Shown: positions 33,320-42,061, numbered from the stretch's first letter. The stretch: DNA of 64,000 nucleotides from Desulfotignum sp. (GCA_011390335.1 JAABSO010000017.1:20242-84241), one strand, 5' to 3'. Made by a program: numbers and translations. Notes: generated by a model not told the origin, from the sequence alone.

Positions 33320-34273
33320 ATGGAAACAAAAGAAAAGACCCGGTTCAAACATCTGGAAAAATGGGAATCAACCCTGTCCGCCTGTATCAGGTGCGGCTAT
33401 TGTTTTGAGCATTGCCCCATGTTTAAATATACCGGCTGGGAATCGGATGCCCCCAGAGCCAAACTCATCACCGCTTTCGGGCTGTTGTCAGGTGAACTGG
33501 AACCCACCAAGATGGCGGCGGACAAAATTTTCAACTGCTTTTACTGCAAGCGGTGTGAGGCAGCCTGTTCTTCAGGGGTGACCCTGACCGAGGTGTTTAC
33601 CGATGCCAAAAAAGACCTGGTAGAAATGGGCCTCAAGGGCCCCGGTACCACCTCGGTGACCTATCTGAACTGCGCCCGGTGCCTGGTCTGTGTCAAGGCC
33701 TGCCCCCACGAGGCAAGGTTCCACGGGGAAGACGGCATTGAAACCGATCCGATAAAATGCCAGGCCTGCGGCATCTGCGTCGAAGTCTGTCCGGCCGGGG
33801 CCGCCAAAATCGAAAACAATTTCGGCACAGGCAGAGAGGATCTGATCGCGGAATCCTCCCGGTTTTTAAGCACCCACGCATCTGCCAAAGCTATTGTGTT
33901 TGCCTGCAACTGGTCCTATTTTCCGGACCTTCAGGCCTCCCGGCTCCCGGAGTCGGAAACCCATGACAAAGATTATGAGATCTATGTAAACATGTGTGCC
34001 GGCCGCCTGGAATCCCAGCTGCTCATGGCCCCGTTTCTAAACAAGGCCTGGGGCGTGCTGGTGGCCTCCTGTCCGGAAGATGAGTGCCAGCACAAAAACG
34101 GCAACACCCGGGCAAAAAAACTGGTGGAAAGCCTGAAGTCCACCCTGGAACGGGTGAATATTGATCCTGCCCGCCTCCAGGTGGTGGAAATTCCAGCCGG
34201 AGACAAGACCCTGTTCCAGGCGGAGATCGACACATTTATTGACCGGCTCAACAGCATGGGGCCCATCCGCTGA
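33320..34273 (+). CDS. FeS electron-transfer protein: HdrC-like + ferredoxin + MvhD-like fusion
   Basis: This 317-residue protein has four [4Fe-4S] motifs in two pairs. Cys22-25-28-32 and Cys73-76-79-83 resemble HdrC/GlpC, and Cys118-121-124-128 and Cys147-150-153-157 resemble a 2[4Fe-4S] ferredoxin. A C-terminal domain (190-300) with AIVFACNWSY, VNMCAGRLES and SCPEDECQHKNGN matches MvhD/FlpD, the 2Fe-2S subunit that links hydrogenase or formate dehydrogenase to heterodisulfide reductase. It lies 71 bases behind the lactate dehydrogenase and is probably its electron acceptor, passing electrons towards an Hdr-type complex. Confidence 0.87.
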   Translation: METKEKTRFKHLEKWESTLSACIRCGYCFEHCPMFKYTGWESDAPRAKLITAFGLLSGELEPTKMAADKIFNCFYCKRCEAACSSGVTLTEVFTDAKKDLVEMGLKGPGTTSVTYLNCARCLVCVKACPHEARFHGEDGIETDPIKCQACGICVEVCPAGAAKIENNFGTGREDLIAESSRFLSTHASAKAIVFACNWSYFPDLQASRLPESETHDKDYEIYVNMCAGRLESQLLMAPFLNKAWGVLVASCPEDECQHKNGNTRAKKLVESLKSTLERVNIDPARLQVVEIPAGDKTLFQAEIDTFIDRLNSMGPIR

Positions 34274-34363
34274 CAGATGCTGCCCCATGGAATATAGGCC
34301 GGCAGAACGATTCACCCGTCATGACAGGTGTTTTTGGTCGTACCCGATCATGTAAACCATTCG

Positions 34364-34391
34364 GCAGGGCCGGTTTGCAAACCGGCCCTGC
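34364..34391 (+). terminator. palindromic hairpin between the FeS gene and larA
   Basis: A perfect 28-base palindrome (GCAGGGCCGGTTTG and its complement) can form a 12-bp stem. Only TTT follows, so termination is probably partial and larA may still be read from upstream. Confidence 0.5.
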
Positions 34392-34437
34392 TTTCAGGGC
34401 ATTGCAGAGATAAAAGACACAAAAGGACAACCATACC

Positions 34438-35682
34438 ATGAAAATTTCCGTTCCCTATGGAAAAGACGGTACCATGACCGCAGAACTGGATGACAGCATC
34501 CAGCCCGGCTTTCTGGAAGCCAATGATGTGACCATCGCCGACCAGGACCAGGTCATTGCCCAATCTGTGGCCCATCCCATCAACAGCAAGTCCTTTGACC
34601 TGTTTTTGAAGGATGCTGAAAACGTGTTGGTCATTGTCAATGACGCCACCCGCCCCACCCCCACGGCAAAGGTGCTGGATGTGATCTTTGATGATCTGTC
34701 CAAAACCAATTACCGGTTCATCATTGCCACCGGGGTCCACCGGGGACCGTCCGAAGAAGAATACCTCCAGATTTTCGGGGACTATTATGCCCGGATCAGG
34801 GACCGCATCATTGTCCATGACGCCAGAAAAGAAGAGGACATGGTCTATCTGGGCGATTCCTCCAACGGCACCCCCATGTATGTGAACAAGGCCGGGGTGG
34901 AAGCGGACAAAATCATCATCATCTCATCGGTGGAACCCCACTATTTTGCCGGGTACACCGGGGGCAGAAAATCTTTTTTGCCGGGAATCGCCGGCAATAA
35001 AACAGTGGAAAAGAACCACAAGCTGGCCCTGGTGCCCGAGGCCTGTGCCCTGGCCCTTTCCGGCAACCCGGTGCATGAAGACATGATGGATGCCATCAAG
35101 ACTGTAAAACAGGAGATCTTTTCCATCATGACAGTCTTAGACAAGTACCACCAGGTGTATGCCGCCTGTTCCGGTCATATCCATGATTCCTTCCACGCGG
35201 CCATTGACAGGGCCAATGAGGTGTTCTGCGCGCCGTTGGCGGAAAAAGCCGATATTGTGGTGTCAGTGGTGAAGTTTCCCCAGGACATCGACCTGTACCA
35301 GGCCCAGAAAGGCATTGACAATGCCAAGCTCGCATTGAAGGAGAACGGGATCCTGATCCTGGTGGCCAAATGCCGGTGCGGCATCGGCGGCAAGGCATTT
35401 GCCGAACTGCTGGGGTCCTGCGACTCCCCGAAAGCGGCCCTGGAAAAAATCGAGCAGGGATATGTGCTGGGGTACCACAAGGCCGCCAAAATGGCGGAGA
35501 TAGGCCTGTGGGCACAGATGTGGGCCGTGACCGACGTGGATCCAAAGGTGATCTCTCCGCTGTTCATCACCCCGTTCTCCGATCTGCAGACCGCACTGGA
35601 CCAGGCCCTAAAAGAAAAAGGAAAGGATGCCAGGATACTGTTTCTCATGGACGGCGGCCTGACCGTGCCAATGGTGAGCTGA
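34438..35682 (+). CDS. larA: Lactate racemase LarA homologue (nickel-pincer enzyme)
   Basis: This 414-residue protein belongs to the LarA family, which uses a nickel-pincer nucleotide to interconvert L- and D-lactate (or related 2-hydroxy acids). VNDATRPTPT, the His of ATGVHRGPSEEE, and PHYFAGYTGGRKSFLPGI with the cofactor-binding Lys are all present, followed by the His in EKNHKLAL. Because a D-lactate dehydrogenase lies two genes upstream, the enzyme could feed L-lactate into it. The cofactor-making larB, larC and larE are not in the window. Confidence 0.88.
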   Translation: MKISVPYGKDGTMTAELDDSIQPGFLEANDVTIADQDQVIAQSVAHPINSKSFDLFLKDAENVLVIVNDATRPTPTAKVLDVIFDDLSKTNYRFIIATGVHRGPSEEEYLQIFGDYYARIRDRIIVHDARKEEDMVYLGDSSNGTPMYVNKAGVEADKIIIISSVEPHYFAGYTGGRKSFLPGIAGNKTVEKNHKLALVPEACALALSGNPVHEDMMDAIKTVKQEIFSIMTVLDKYHQVYAACSGHIHDSFHAAIDRANEVFCAPLAEKADIVVSVVKFPQDIDLYQAQKGIDNAKLALKENGILILVAKCRCGIGGKAFAELLGSCDSPKAALEKIEQGYVLGYHKAAKMAEIGLWAQMWAVTDVDPKVISPLFITPFSDLQTALDQALKEKGKDARILFLMDGGLTVPMVS

Positions 35683-35790
35683 AAAGTTGGCATCAAGGGA
35701 TACGTTTTTTGATCCTTTGTGCGCTTCGTGCCCTTCGCGGTGCAGTAAATCAGCCAGGCAACTGCGTTAATAATCACCAAAAGGAGTATC

Positions 35791-37155
35791 ATGAAACAAT
35801 TTGACGTCATTGTTATCGGTACCGGCACCGCCGGGCAGACAGCCGCCTTTGATCTGGCTGCGGAAGGCTACCGTGTGGCCATTGCAGAAAACAGCAAAAC
35901 ACCAGGCGGGGTGTGCGCACTGCGGGGATGTCAGGCCAAAAAGTGGTTCTATGAAACCATGGAAGTGGTGGCCCGCAGCCGCCACCTGCTGGGAAAAGGC
36001 ATAACTGAACCGCCCCGGATCAACTGGGAGCAGATACAAACACAAAAAAGCAAATTCACTTCCGAAATCCCGGAAAAAACCATCGCCGGCCTCAAGGGCA
36101 GTGACATCACCTATGTTGCCGGCCAGGCACAATTTATTGATGCAACTACCCTGCGCATCGGCACAGCCGAGTACACCACCCGGTATGTCGTCATCGCTGC
36201 CGGTGCTGTTCCCATGAACCTGCCCATTGAAGGGGCACAACACATGATCACCAGTGATGATTTTCTGGACCTGACATCCCTGCCCCGGCGCATCGCCTTT
36301 ATCGGCGGCGGATTCATCTCTTTTGAATTTGCCCATTTTGCCGCGCGTCTCGGAAACGGGGATGTCCATATCCTTGAAGCTGCTGACAGGCCCCTGGGTC
36401 CCTTTGACAAGGATATGGTGGCACAGCTGGTGCGGGCCTCGGAAAGCGACGGCATCCAGGTACATACCGGGGTTTCCATCACATCTGTGGCAAAAAATGG
36501 ATCCGGGTATACCATTCACTTTAAATCAGGCCAGCCACTTGCGGTAGACCTGGTGGTCAATGGAGCCGGACGAATTCCCAATATCGAGCCACTTCATCTT
36601 GATGCCGCCGGTGTTTCTGCTTCCAAAAAAGGTATTGCCGTGGATTCGGCCATGAGAACATCCATCCCCACCATTTTTGCAGTGGGGGACTGTGCCCAAA
36701 CCGTGATGCTGGCCCGGGTGGCGGACATGGAGGCCCATGTGGCTTCAAAATCCATCATGGCCATGGATAAGGGTACCGACCTGCCGGCCATGGACTATTC
36801 TGCCGTGCCGGCGGTCCTTTTCACCTACCCCCAGCTGGCCATGGTGGGTAAGACCGAACAGATGCTGGAACAGGAAAACATAAAATACTGGAAAAGCCAT
36901 GATACCGGTCTTGGCTGGCCCACCTACCGGCGCATCGGCATGGACCACGCCGCCTACAAGATTCTGGTGGATGAAAATGACTGCATCCTGGGTGCCCACT
37001 TTCTGGGAGACAACACCACCGGCCTGGTCAACGCCTTTAAGCAGGCAATGATTGACAAAACCCCCGTCACCAGGCTTCGGGATGACCATATCATGGCCCC
37101 CTACCCGTCCCGGGAAAGTGATATTCTCTATATGCTCAAACCGCTCATCGACTGA
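35791..37155 (+). CDS. Pyridine nucleotide-disulfide oxidoreductase (LPD/glutathione-reductase-like)
   Basis: This 454-residue flavoprotein has the FAD loop VIGTGTAGQTAAFDLA, a disulfide pair in GGVCALRGCQAKK, the NAD(P) loop FIGGGFISFEFAHFAAR and the FAD block PTIFAVGDCAQTVMLA. The C-terminal dimer domain of true dihydrolipoamide dehydrogenases ends in His-x-His-Pro-Thr-x-x-Glu, but here the segment is APYPSRESD, with Tyr where the catalytic His should be. The disulfide substrate is therefore uncertain. It follows larA by 108 bases and closes the lactate cluster. A degraded copy of its FAD block is found at 39792-39871. Confidence 0.88.
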   Translation: MKQFDVIVIGTGTAGQTAAFDLAAEGYRVAIAENSKTPGGVCALRGCQAKKWFYETMEVVARSRHLLGKGITEPPRINWEQIQTQKSKFTSEIPEKTIAGLKGSDITYVAGQAQFIDATTLRIGTAEYTTRYVVIAAGAVPMNLPIEGAQHMITSDDFLDLTSLPRRIAFIGGGFISFEFAHFAARLGNGDVHILEAADRPLGPFDKDMVAQLVRASESDGIQVHTGVSITSVAKNGSGYTIHFKSGQPLAVDLVVNGAGRIPNIEPLHLDAAGVSASKKGIAVDSAMRTSIPTIFAVGDCAQTVMLARVADMEAHVASKSIMAMDKGTDLPAMDYSAVPAVLFTYPQLAMVGKTEQMLEQENIKYWKSHDTGLGWPTYRRIGMDHAAYKILVDENDCILGAHFLGDNTTGLVNAFKQAMIDKTPVTRLRDDHIMAPYPSRESDILYMLKPLID

Positions 37156-37174
37156 GCAAATGCTGGGAAAATTT

Positions 37175-37223
37175 AAAAAGGCAGAGCAGAAAGCGCACCC
37201 GGCCCTTTCTGCTCTGCCTTTTA
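37175..37223 (+). terminator. terminator of the lactate cluster
   Basis: A perfect 17-bp stem (AAAGGCAGAGCAGAAAG with its complement, arms 37177-37193 and 37205-37221) ends in TTTTA on the plus strand, 20 bases after the oxidoreductase stop. A-rich sequence on the other side lets it also serve the converging desulforedoxin gene. Confidence 0.9.
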
Positions 37224-37249
37224 CTCAATGGTAGAAAAACAATGATCAG

Positions 37250-37363
37250 CTACTGTTTTTTCATGGCCTCTCCGCAGCAGACCAGTTCACCTTCTCCTGC
37301 TTCTTTTACTTCCACAACATTTCCACATATTTCACATTTGTAGACTTCACCTACAGCTGGCAT
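37250..37363 (-). CDS. dsr: Desulforedoxin
   Basis: This 37-residue protein ([13 protein letters not shown], then [13 protein letters not shown]) has the Cys-x2-Cys and Cys-Cys ligands that hold one FeS4 iron. It closely resembles Desulfovibrio gigas desulforedoxin, a 36-residue homodimer. The second of two adjacent ATGs (37363) is favoured because AGGAGG lies six bases before it. It is also the iron-binding domain found at the N-terminus of desulfoferrodoxin; here it stands alone. A role in electron transfer to superoxide or peroxide reductases is suggested by related systems, not shown. Confidence 0.9.
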   Translation of the reverse strand: MPAVGEVYKCEICGNVVEVKEAGEGELVCCGEAMKKQ

Positions 37364-37483
37364 CATAAACCTCCTTTTTAAAGTTCACATAAATTTTGTC
37401 TGCGATGCTTGTAAGCCATAGCCTTTGCAGCAACGCCTTGTTAAAAAACGAAACGGCAGCAACACTGGCTAAGACTGTTTTAG

Positions 37484-37513
37484 ATTCTAGGACTGAAATT
37501 TGGTTTTTGTCAA
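37484..37513 (-). promoter_or_regulatory. promoter of the desulforedoxin gene
   Basis: TTGACA (37508-37513) and TAGAAT (37484-37489) are 18 bases apart on the minus strand, leaving a leader of roughly 115 bases before the desulforedoxin ATG. Confidence 0.6.
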
Positions 37514-37602
37514 CCCCCAAAATTTGCCGGATCTTTCCTGCTGAAAGGCCCTATAGGTCTCCTCTTGTACCGCTCCAATAACAACTCCAGCCGGAAATAT
37601 TC

Positions 37603-39606
37603 CTATATCTTAAACTGCCCCACCATGGTTTTCAGCTCTTCGGCCAGTTTTGACAGAGACCCGGCACTGGAATGCACCTGTTCACTGCTGGTGGATATCT
37701 CTCCTGCAGTGGTGCTCACCGCACCGATGTCCGAAGATATTTCCGTGGCCACTGTGGCGCTTTGTCCCACATTGACGTTCACCTGCTGAATACCCTGGGC
37801 GGCCTGGGACACATTGGTGGCGATTTCCGAAGTCACCGCAGACTGCTCTTCCACTGCAGTGGCAATGCCGGACACCACCTCATTGACCTCGGTGATGATT
37901 TTGGTAATCTCATCAATATCTTTGACCGTAATGACAGTGGTATCCTGGATGGTAGCGATTTTTTCCTTGATATCCTGGGTGGCCTGGGCAGTCTGCCTGG
38001 CCAGGTCCTTAATTTCATTGGCCACCACTGCAAATCCCTTTCCGGCCTCTCCTGCCCGGGCCGCCTCAATGGTGGCGTTCAGGGCCAGCAGGTTCACCTG
38101 GTCGGAAATATCGGTAATGGTTTCCACCACCTTGTCAATAGCCTGGGCTGCTGATCCCAGATGCGCCATCTTGCCGGATGTCTCTGCTGCCTGGCGGGCT
38201 GCTGTATTTGAGATGGTCCGGGCCCGTTCGGAATTACCGGCAATCTCATTAACCGTGGCCGACATCTGCTCGGCAGCCGTGGCAACCGTCTGGGTATTGG
38301 TGGCAGACTCTTCCATGGCTGATGCCACCGTATTCATGCTGGTGCTCATTTCCTCGGATGCAGATGCCACCCCGGTGGCTCTTTCAGAGGTATCCTGTGC
38401 TGCTTTGGACATCTGTTCTGAAATAGCTGACAACTGGGTGGATGCCGAAGCAAGGGTCTGGATACCGTTTGTAATCTGCCGGATAATTTCCTGGAGTTTA
38501 TCCAGAAAAGAGTTAAACCACCTGGCCAGTTCACCGATCTCATCGTTGGTTTCAACCGCCAGTCGCATGGTGAGATCCCCTTCTCCGGTGGCAATGTCCT
38601 TTAACCCTGCCACTGCAGCATTGATGGGCCGGGTAATGGTACGGGCCGCCAGAAGGACCAGGATGCAGATCAGGATGCCAGTCACCGCCGCCACAAGGAA
38701 AATGGCATTTCGAATAGCAGTAGTCACCCCCAGGAATTCCGATTCATCCTGGGTAACCGCTATAGACCAGCCATTGATTCCCACAGGGGCAAATCCTGCG
38801 ATTTTATCAATGCCCTGGAACCGGTATTTTTCCACGCCGGTTTCGTTGTTGAGCATGGGTTTGTTGATGGGGGCCATGTCAGGTATCTGGGTAACATCGG
38901 TTTTTAGAATATGATCTGTATTGGGATGGGCAATGGCGATACCCTTGGAATTGATCATATACCCGTATCCGGTTTTTCCGATTTTCCGGTCTGATACCAG
39001 CTGGCTGAGATAATCCGCCTTTATGACCAAACCCAGGGCACCAAGAAAAAGGCCGTTTTCAGACGTGATGGGTGCACAGGCACTGGTGACCAGCTCACCT
39101 GTGGCAGCAGACCGCCGCAATTCATCAATGAGCGGTGCCTTGGTTGTCTTTACCTTTGAAAACACCGGGGCTTTGCTCAAGTCAATCCGGCTGTACTCCT
39201 CTCCATTTTCCAATATTCCGGTGTAGATCAGCCCCTTGGTATCGGTGATAAAAATCCCCTGGTAGCCCTTTCCCATATGGGGAAACTGACGTCTCAAGGC
39301 AGAAAACACCTCTGCAATCTGATCTGCGGACCCGGAAATCCCGTTTTCTTCCACAGCAACAGACATATCCATAATCCGACGCTGATTGGCTATACTCGCA
39401 GCTTTTTTCATCTCAGAATCAAGGTTGCTGTAGATGAGGCGGGACAGGTCCTTTGCCACATCCTGCACCTGATTCATGGAAATCTCCATCACAGCGGATT
39501 TTGACTTGCTATACCCGATATACCCCACCACACACAAGGGAATCAGGGCGGCAGCCAGGCCAATGAGAACCAGTTTTGAAGACAGGGACGAGAAATTTAT
39601 TTTCAC
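37603..39606 (-). CDS. Methyl-accepting chemotaxis protein with dCache-type sensor
   Basis: This 667-residue receptor has an N-terminal membrane helix ([21 protein letters not shown]) and a periplasmic region of ~260 residues. That region has the layout of a double Cache domain ([14 protein letters not shown], then [19 protein letters not shown] and ISGFAPV-like segments). A second membrane helix lies near 310, then a HAMP domain ([25 protein letters not shown]). The cytoplasmic signalling tip is [27 protein letters not shown]. dCache receptors usually bind amino or organic acids. It stands alone, close to the desulforedoxin and lactate genes, but its ligand is unknown. Confidence 0.93.
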   Translation of the reverse strand: MKINFSSLSSKLVLIGLAAALIPLCVVGYIGYSKSKSAVMEISMNQVQDVAKDLSRLIYSNLDSEMKKAASIANQRRIMDMSVAVEENGISGSADQIAEVFSALRRQFPHMGKGYQGIFITDTKGLIYTGILENGEEYSRIDLSKAPVFSKVKTTKAPLIDELRRSAATGELVTSACAPITSENGLFLGALGLVIKADYLSQLVSDRKIGKTGYGYMINSKGIAIAHPNTDHILKTDVTQIPDMAPINKPMLNNETGVEKYRFQGIDKIAGFAPVGINGWSIAVTQDESEFLGVTTAIRNAIFLVAAVTGILICILVLLAARTITRPINAAVAGLKDIATGEGDLTMRLAVETNDEIGELARWFNSFLDKLQEIIRQITNGIQTLASASTQLSAISEQMSKAAQDTSERATGVASASEEMSTSMNTVASAMEESATNTQTVATAAEQMSATVNEIAGNSERARTISNTAARQAAETSGKMAHLGSAAQAIDKVVETITDISDQVNLLALNATIEAARAGEAGKGFAVVANEIKDLARQTAQATQDIKEKIATIQDTTVITVKDIDEITKIITEVNEVVSGIATAVEEQSAVTSEIATNVSQAAQGIQQVNVNVGQSATVATEISSDIGAVSTTAGEISTSSEQVHSSAGSLSKLAEELKTMVGQFKI

Positions 39607-39791
39607 AGGTGTGCTCCTTTTTTGTTTCCAACTATATCAAAAAAAAATCAGGTGTGCAGATCTCCTGCAAACCCGGCGGATCATAAAATATATGGCTTTG
39701 TTTTGTCAAGTTTAAAGCAGCTATAAAATAGCCAAAATAGTATTTCACTGCCTATCGTAGTTTTTGATATTTCTTCGGCCACTGCATCCAG

Positions 39792-39958
39792 ATCCCCACT
39801 TTTGGGGTTGGGGACTGTGTTCAGACCGTAATGCTTGTAAGAGTGGCGGACATGGAAACCTATGTGGCGGATACGCTGTCCTGTGTTATTGCAGATGGAA
39901 GGTAGCAGCAGCAGGACTGGATGTCCTGCCGGAAGAACCGGTTATCCGGGAAGAGATG
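39792..39958 (+). pseudogene. two adjoining gene fragments: disulfide oxidoreductase and D-2-hydroxyacid dehydrogenase
   Basis: Positions 39792-39871 encode IPTFGVGDCVQTVMLVRVAD and a few more residues, nearly the same as the FAD block of the oxidoreductase at 35791-37155. Positions 39899-39958 in another frame encode KVAAAGLDVLPEEPVIREE, the C-terminal signature of D-isomer-specific 2-hydroxyacid dehydrogenases (such as D-lactate dehydrogenase). Neither has a start, a complete domain or a ribosome site. They are leftovers of two redox genes in the 520-base stretch 39607-40128. The rest of that stretch holds the inverted repeat at 40055-40108 and nothing else I recognise. Confidence 0.7.
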
Positions 39959-40054
39959 TGTATTCAATACCCGCAAGGCTGTTCAACGTATTTTGGATAC
40001 AACAGTAAAAAAAAACACTACCGCATTCATCCAGGGGAATGCCAAAAATACGGT

Positions 40055-40108
40055 AAATTCAAACCGTTTCAAAAAGCGTTTTCATACTTTTTGAAACGGT
40101 TTGAATTT
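40055..40108. repeat. perfect 22-bp inverted repeat
   Basis: Arms 40055-40076 and 40087-40108 are exact reverse complements around a ten-base loop. The element lies 20 bases after the stop of the nickel superoxide dismutase gene (minus strand). T-runs after the stem are short (AATTT), so it may act as a terminator for sodN or be the end of a lost mobile element. Confidence 0.7.
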
Positions 40109-40128
40109 TCATCACAGGACACCAAAAA

Positions 40129-40596
40129 TCATTTATGCTCATGTGCAGGGTAATAAGTGAGAAGTGCTTCAACCTCTTTTTTTAATTTTTTGACAATCTC
40201 CATGTCAACATTTTGTTTTGCCTTCATTGCATCAATGATAACGATATGGTGTTTTTCAAGACGCTTCAGGTAATCATCTGCTTCCGGTTTAACCCGCTGG
40301 GTCAGAAAATAATCAGAAATGGTTGATATGATGTTCTGGGCATGCTGTTCCTTGTTCATTACCCAGCGGACCCGCTGGTTCTGGCTTTGGGGGTCATTAC
40401 TGCCGCTCAGTTCCTTTATAAGTGTAACCGATTTTTCAATGGTTCTCACATCTTCCAGCATGGACAGAACCCTTGCGTTATCATCATATATACCGCATGG
40501 TATCTGACAGTGTGCATAGGCTGACTGGGAAAACAGAAAGATCCCTGCCGATAAAAGAAAAACCCATCTGAAAATTTTTCTGGAATAGTTTTTCAT
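40129..40596 (-). CDS. sodN: Nickel superoxide dismutase precursor with Sec signal peptide
   Basis: This 155-residue protein has a classic signal peptide (VFLLSAGIFLFSQSAYA) directly followed by HCQIPCGIYDDNARVLSM. Nickel superoxide dismutases use exactly His1-Cys2-x-x-Pro-Cys6-Gly-x-Tyr-Asp as the nickel hook and need a free N-terminal His. Cleavage after Ala-Tyr-Ala would expose that His, so signal peptidase could do the maturation that needs a dedicated protease in Streptomyces. The ~125-residue mature part is a four-helix-type chain of the family size. It follows a small zinc-ribbon gene in a probable operon and would act outside the cytoplasm. Confidence 0.9.
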   Translation of the reverse strand: MKNYSRKIFRWVFLLSAGIFLFSQSAYAHCQIPCGIYDDNARVLSMLEDVRTIEKSVTLIKELSGSNDPQSQNQRVRWVMNKEQHAQNIISTISDYFLTQRVKPEADDYLKRLEKHHIVIIDAMKAKQNVDMEIVKKLKKEVEALLTYYPAHEHK

Positions 40597-40642
40597 GGTC
40601 TGCTGCTCCTTTTTTATAATTTTTTCAAATTATCTAAGCTGA

Positions 40643-40840
40643 TTAACTGGTACCTGCCTGTCCTTCAAGTTTACATTGATTAAAATCAATCTGGGAATTA
40701 CATTTTTTGCACGTATGGGGATGATCAAATTCGTCTGAAAAAATTTCTTTTTCTTCTCCGCATTCAGGACATGCACATATAAATGACTTGAGATCTTTAA
40801 AATCTTGAAAACCTGGACAATGTTGTGGTGTTGATGCCAT
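40643..40840 (-). CDS. Small Cys-rich (zinc/iron ribbon) protein next to sodN
   Basis: This 65-residue protein has two knuckles (FICACPECGEEKEIFSDEF and HTCKKCNSQIDFNQC), which would bind one metal ion as a rubredoxin- or zinc-ribbon-like fold. The ATG at 40840 follows AGGAGA; the upstream part of the frame has no ribosome site. It is the first gene of the transcript that also carries sodN, 46 bases downstream. Function unknown; nickel delivery or electron transfer are guesses. The ~270 bases upstream contain its promoter and no gene. Confidence 0.7.
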   Translation of the reverse strand: MASTPQHCPGFQDFKDLKSFICACPECGEEKEIFSDEFDHPHTCKKCNSQIDFNQCKLEGQAGTS

Positions 40841-40938
40841 TTTCAATTCTCCTTTATGTATTATTGCAATAAAGCCTTCCTGGTTTCTCTGCAGTTCTGT
40901 ACGCTGCAATTCTGTACCAGGATGATTCCGACTCATTA

Positions 40939-40967
40939 AAAATAAACCGGTGAAACTGATTTTTCAA
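40939..40967 (-). promoter_or_regulatory. promoter of the ribbon protein-sodN operon
   Basis: TTGAAA (40962-40967) and TATTTT (40939-40944) are 17 bases apart on the minus strand, ~95 bases upstream of the first gene. Confidence 0.5.
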
Positions 40968-41113
40968 TACGCAAATACATGTATAATACAATATTTTAAC
41001 CACTATAGAGCCGGAGCAAAGAATGATTATTCTGGGATTTTACGGTGGATGGTGAAATAGCACACCTGCCTTGGATTCAAGTAATTTTTTGCTTGTGCTG
41101 AACGCAAGAACAG

Positions 41114-41941
41114 TTATCTGGCATTGGGAATAAACAGTACCTTTCCCAGCAGTGTAAATTCTGCAATCAGTTTCTGGGCCCTGGCACTGGTAATCCAGTC
41201 TGTAAATTTCAGGGCAGTTTCATATTTTACATTTTCACAGTGGCCGGGATTGACTGCCATGACACTGTACTGGTTCTTTAAGACATCATCACCTTCCACC
41301 AGAATTTTCAGTTTCGGATCACCGCCTGCAGTATGTGCGTACTTGATATAGGTACCCCGGTCGGTCATGGTGTAAGCGTTTTTTTCTTCTGACACCTTGA
41401 TGGTGGCGAGCATGCCCTGGCCGGTCTGGACATACCAGGTTTCCTTTTCAGGCAGGGTGAGGTCTGCGGCTTTCCAGAGGAACATTTCTTTTTTATTGGT
41501 CCCGGAATTGTCCCCGCGGCTGACAAATACGGCCTGTTTTTCTGCAATATTTTTCAGGGCCGCGGTTACGGATGTTTCCTTGATACCCGCAGGATCGGCT
41601 GCCGGACCGATGATCACAAAATCATTGTACATGATTTTTCTGCGGTCTTTTCCAAAACCGTCAGCAACAAATTTTTTTTCAGCCTCCGGTGCATGGACCA
41701 TCAACAGATCCACATCACAGTTTTCACCCAGTTTTAATGCCTTGCCTGTACCGGTTGCCACCCATTTTAAGGCAATACCCATATCCTTTGTAAACTCCGG
41801 TACCAGGTATTCCAGAAGACCGGTGTTATCGGTACTGGTGGTGGTGGCCATCATCAGGGAAGGCGTGGATTGGGAAAACGCGGGTACCGCCAGAAAACCT
41901 AAAACAAAGGCAGTTGCAATAATTTTCCATACATTTTTCAT
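41114..41941 (-). CDS. tupA: Tungstate ABC transporter substrate-binding protein
   Basis: This 275-residue secreted protein has a signal peptide (IIATAFVLGFLAVPAFS) and the TupA anion-binding start MMATTTSTDNTGLLEYLVPEF. VHAPEAEKKFVADG, VSRGDNSGTNKKEMFLWK and YTMTDRGTYIKY follow, the other family landmarks. TupA binds tungstate with very high affinity. The permease and ATPase (tupB, tupC) are not adjacent on either side, so it is an orphan component. The tungsten enzyme AOR at 12.2-14.0 kb would need its cargo. Confidence 0.93.
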   Translation of the reverse strand: MKNVWKIIATAFVLGFLAVPAFSQSTPSLMMATTTSTDNTGLLEYLVPEFTKDMGIALKWVATGTGKALKLGENCDVDLLMVHAPEAEKKFVADGFGKDRRKIMYNDFVIIGPAADPAGIKETSVTAALKNIAEKQAVFVSRGDNSGTNKKEMFLWKAADLTLPEKETWYVQTGQGMLATIKVSEEKNAYTMTDRGTYIKYAHTAGGDPKLKILVEGDDVLKNQYSVMAVNPGHCENVKYETALKFTDWITSARAQKLIAEFTLLGKVLFIPNAR

Positions 41942-42061
41942 TCCTTGTCTCCTTTTTGGTTATTCAGTGTTTCATACAGCGGGTTATCTTTTCTTCTGGT
42001 TCATTTGCAGGCAGTGCCCTCTGTTGTGTAATTTTTCGCCAGGGTATGCTTTCAGGAGACA

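Noticed and set aside
41942..42061. Molybdenum/tungsten cofactor riboswitch in the tupA leader
   Set aside because: I looked for the conserved paired elements and did not find them in the ~120-base leader.
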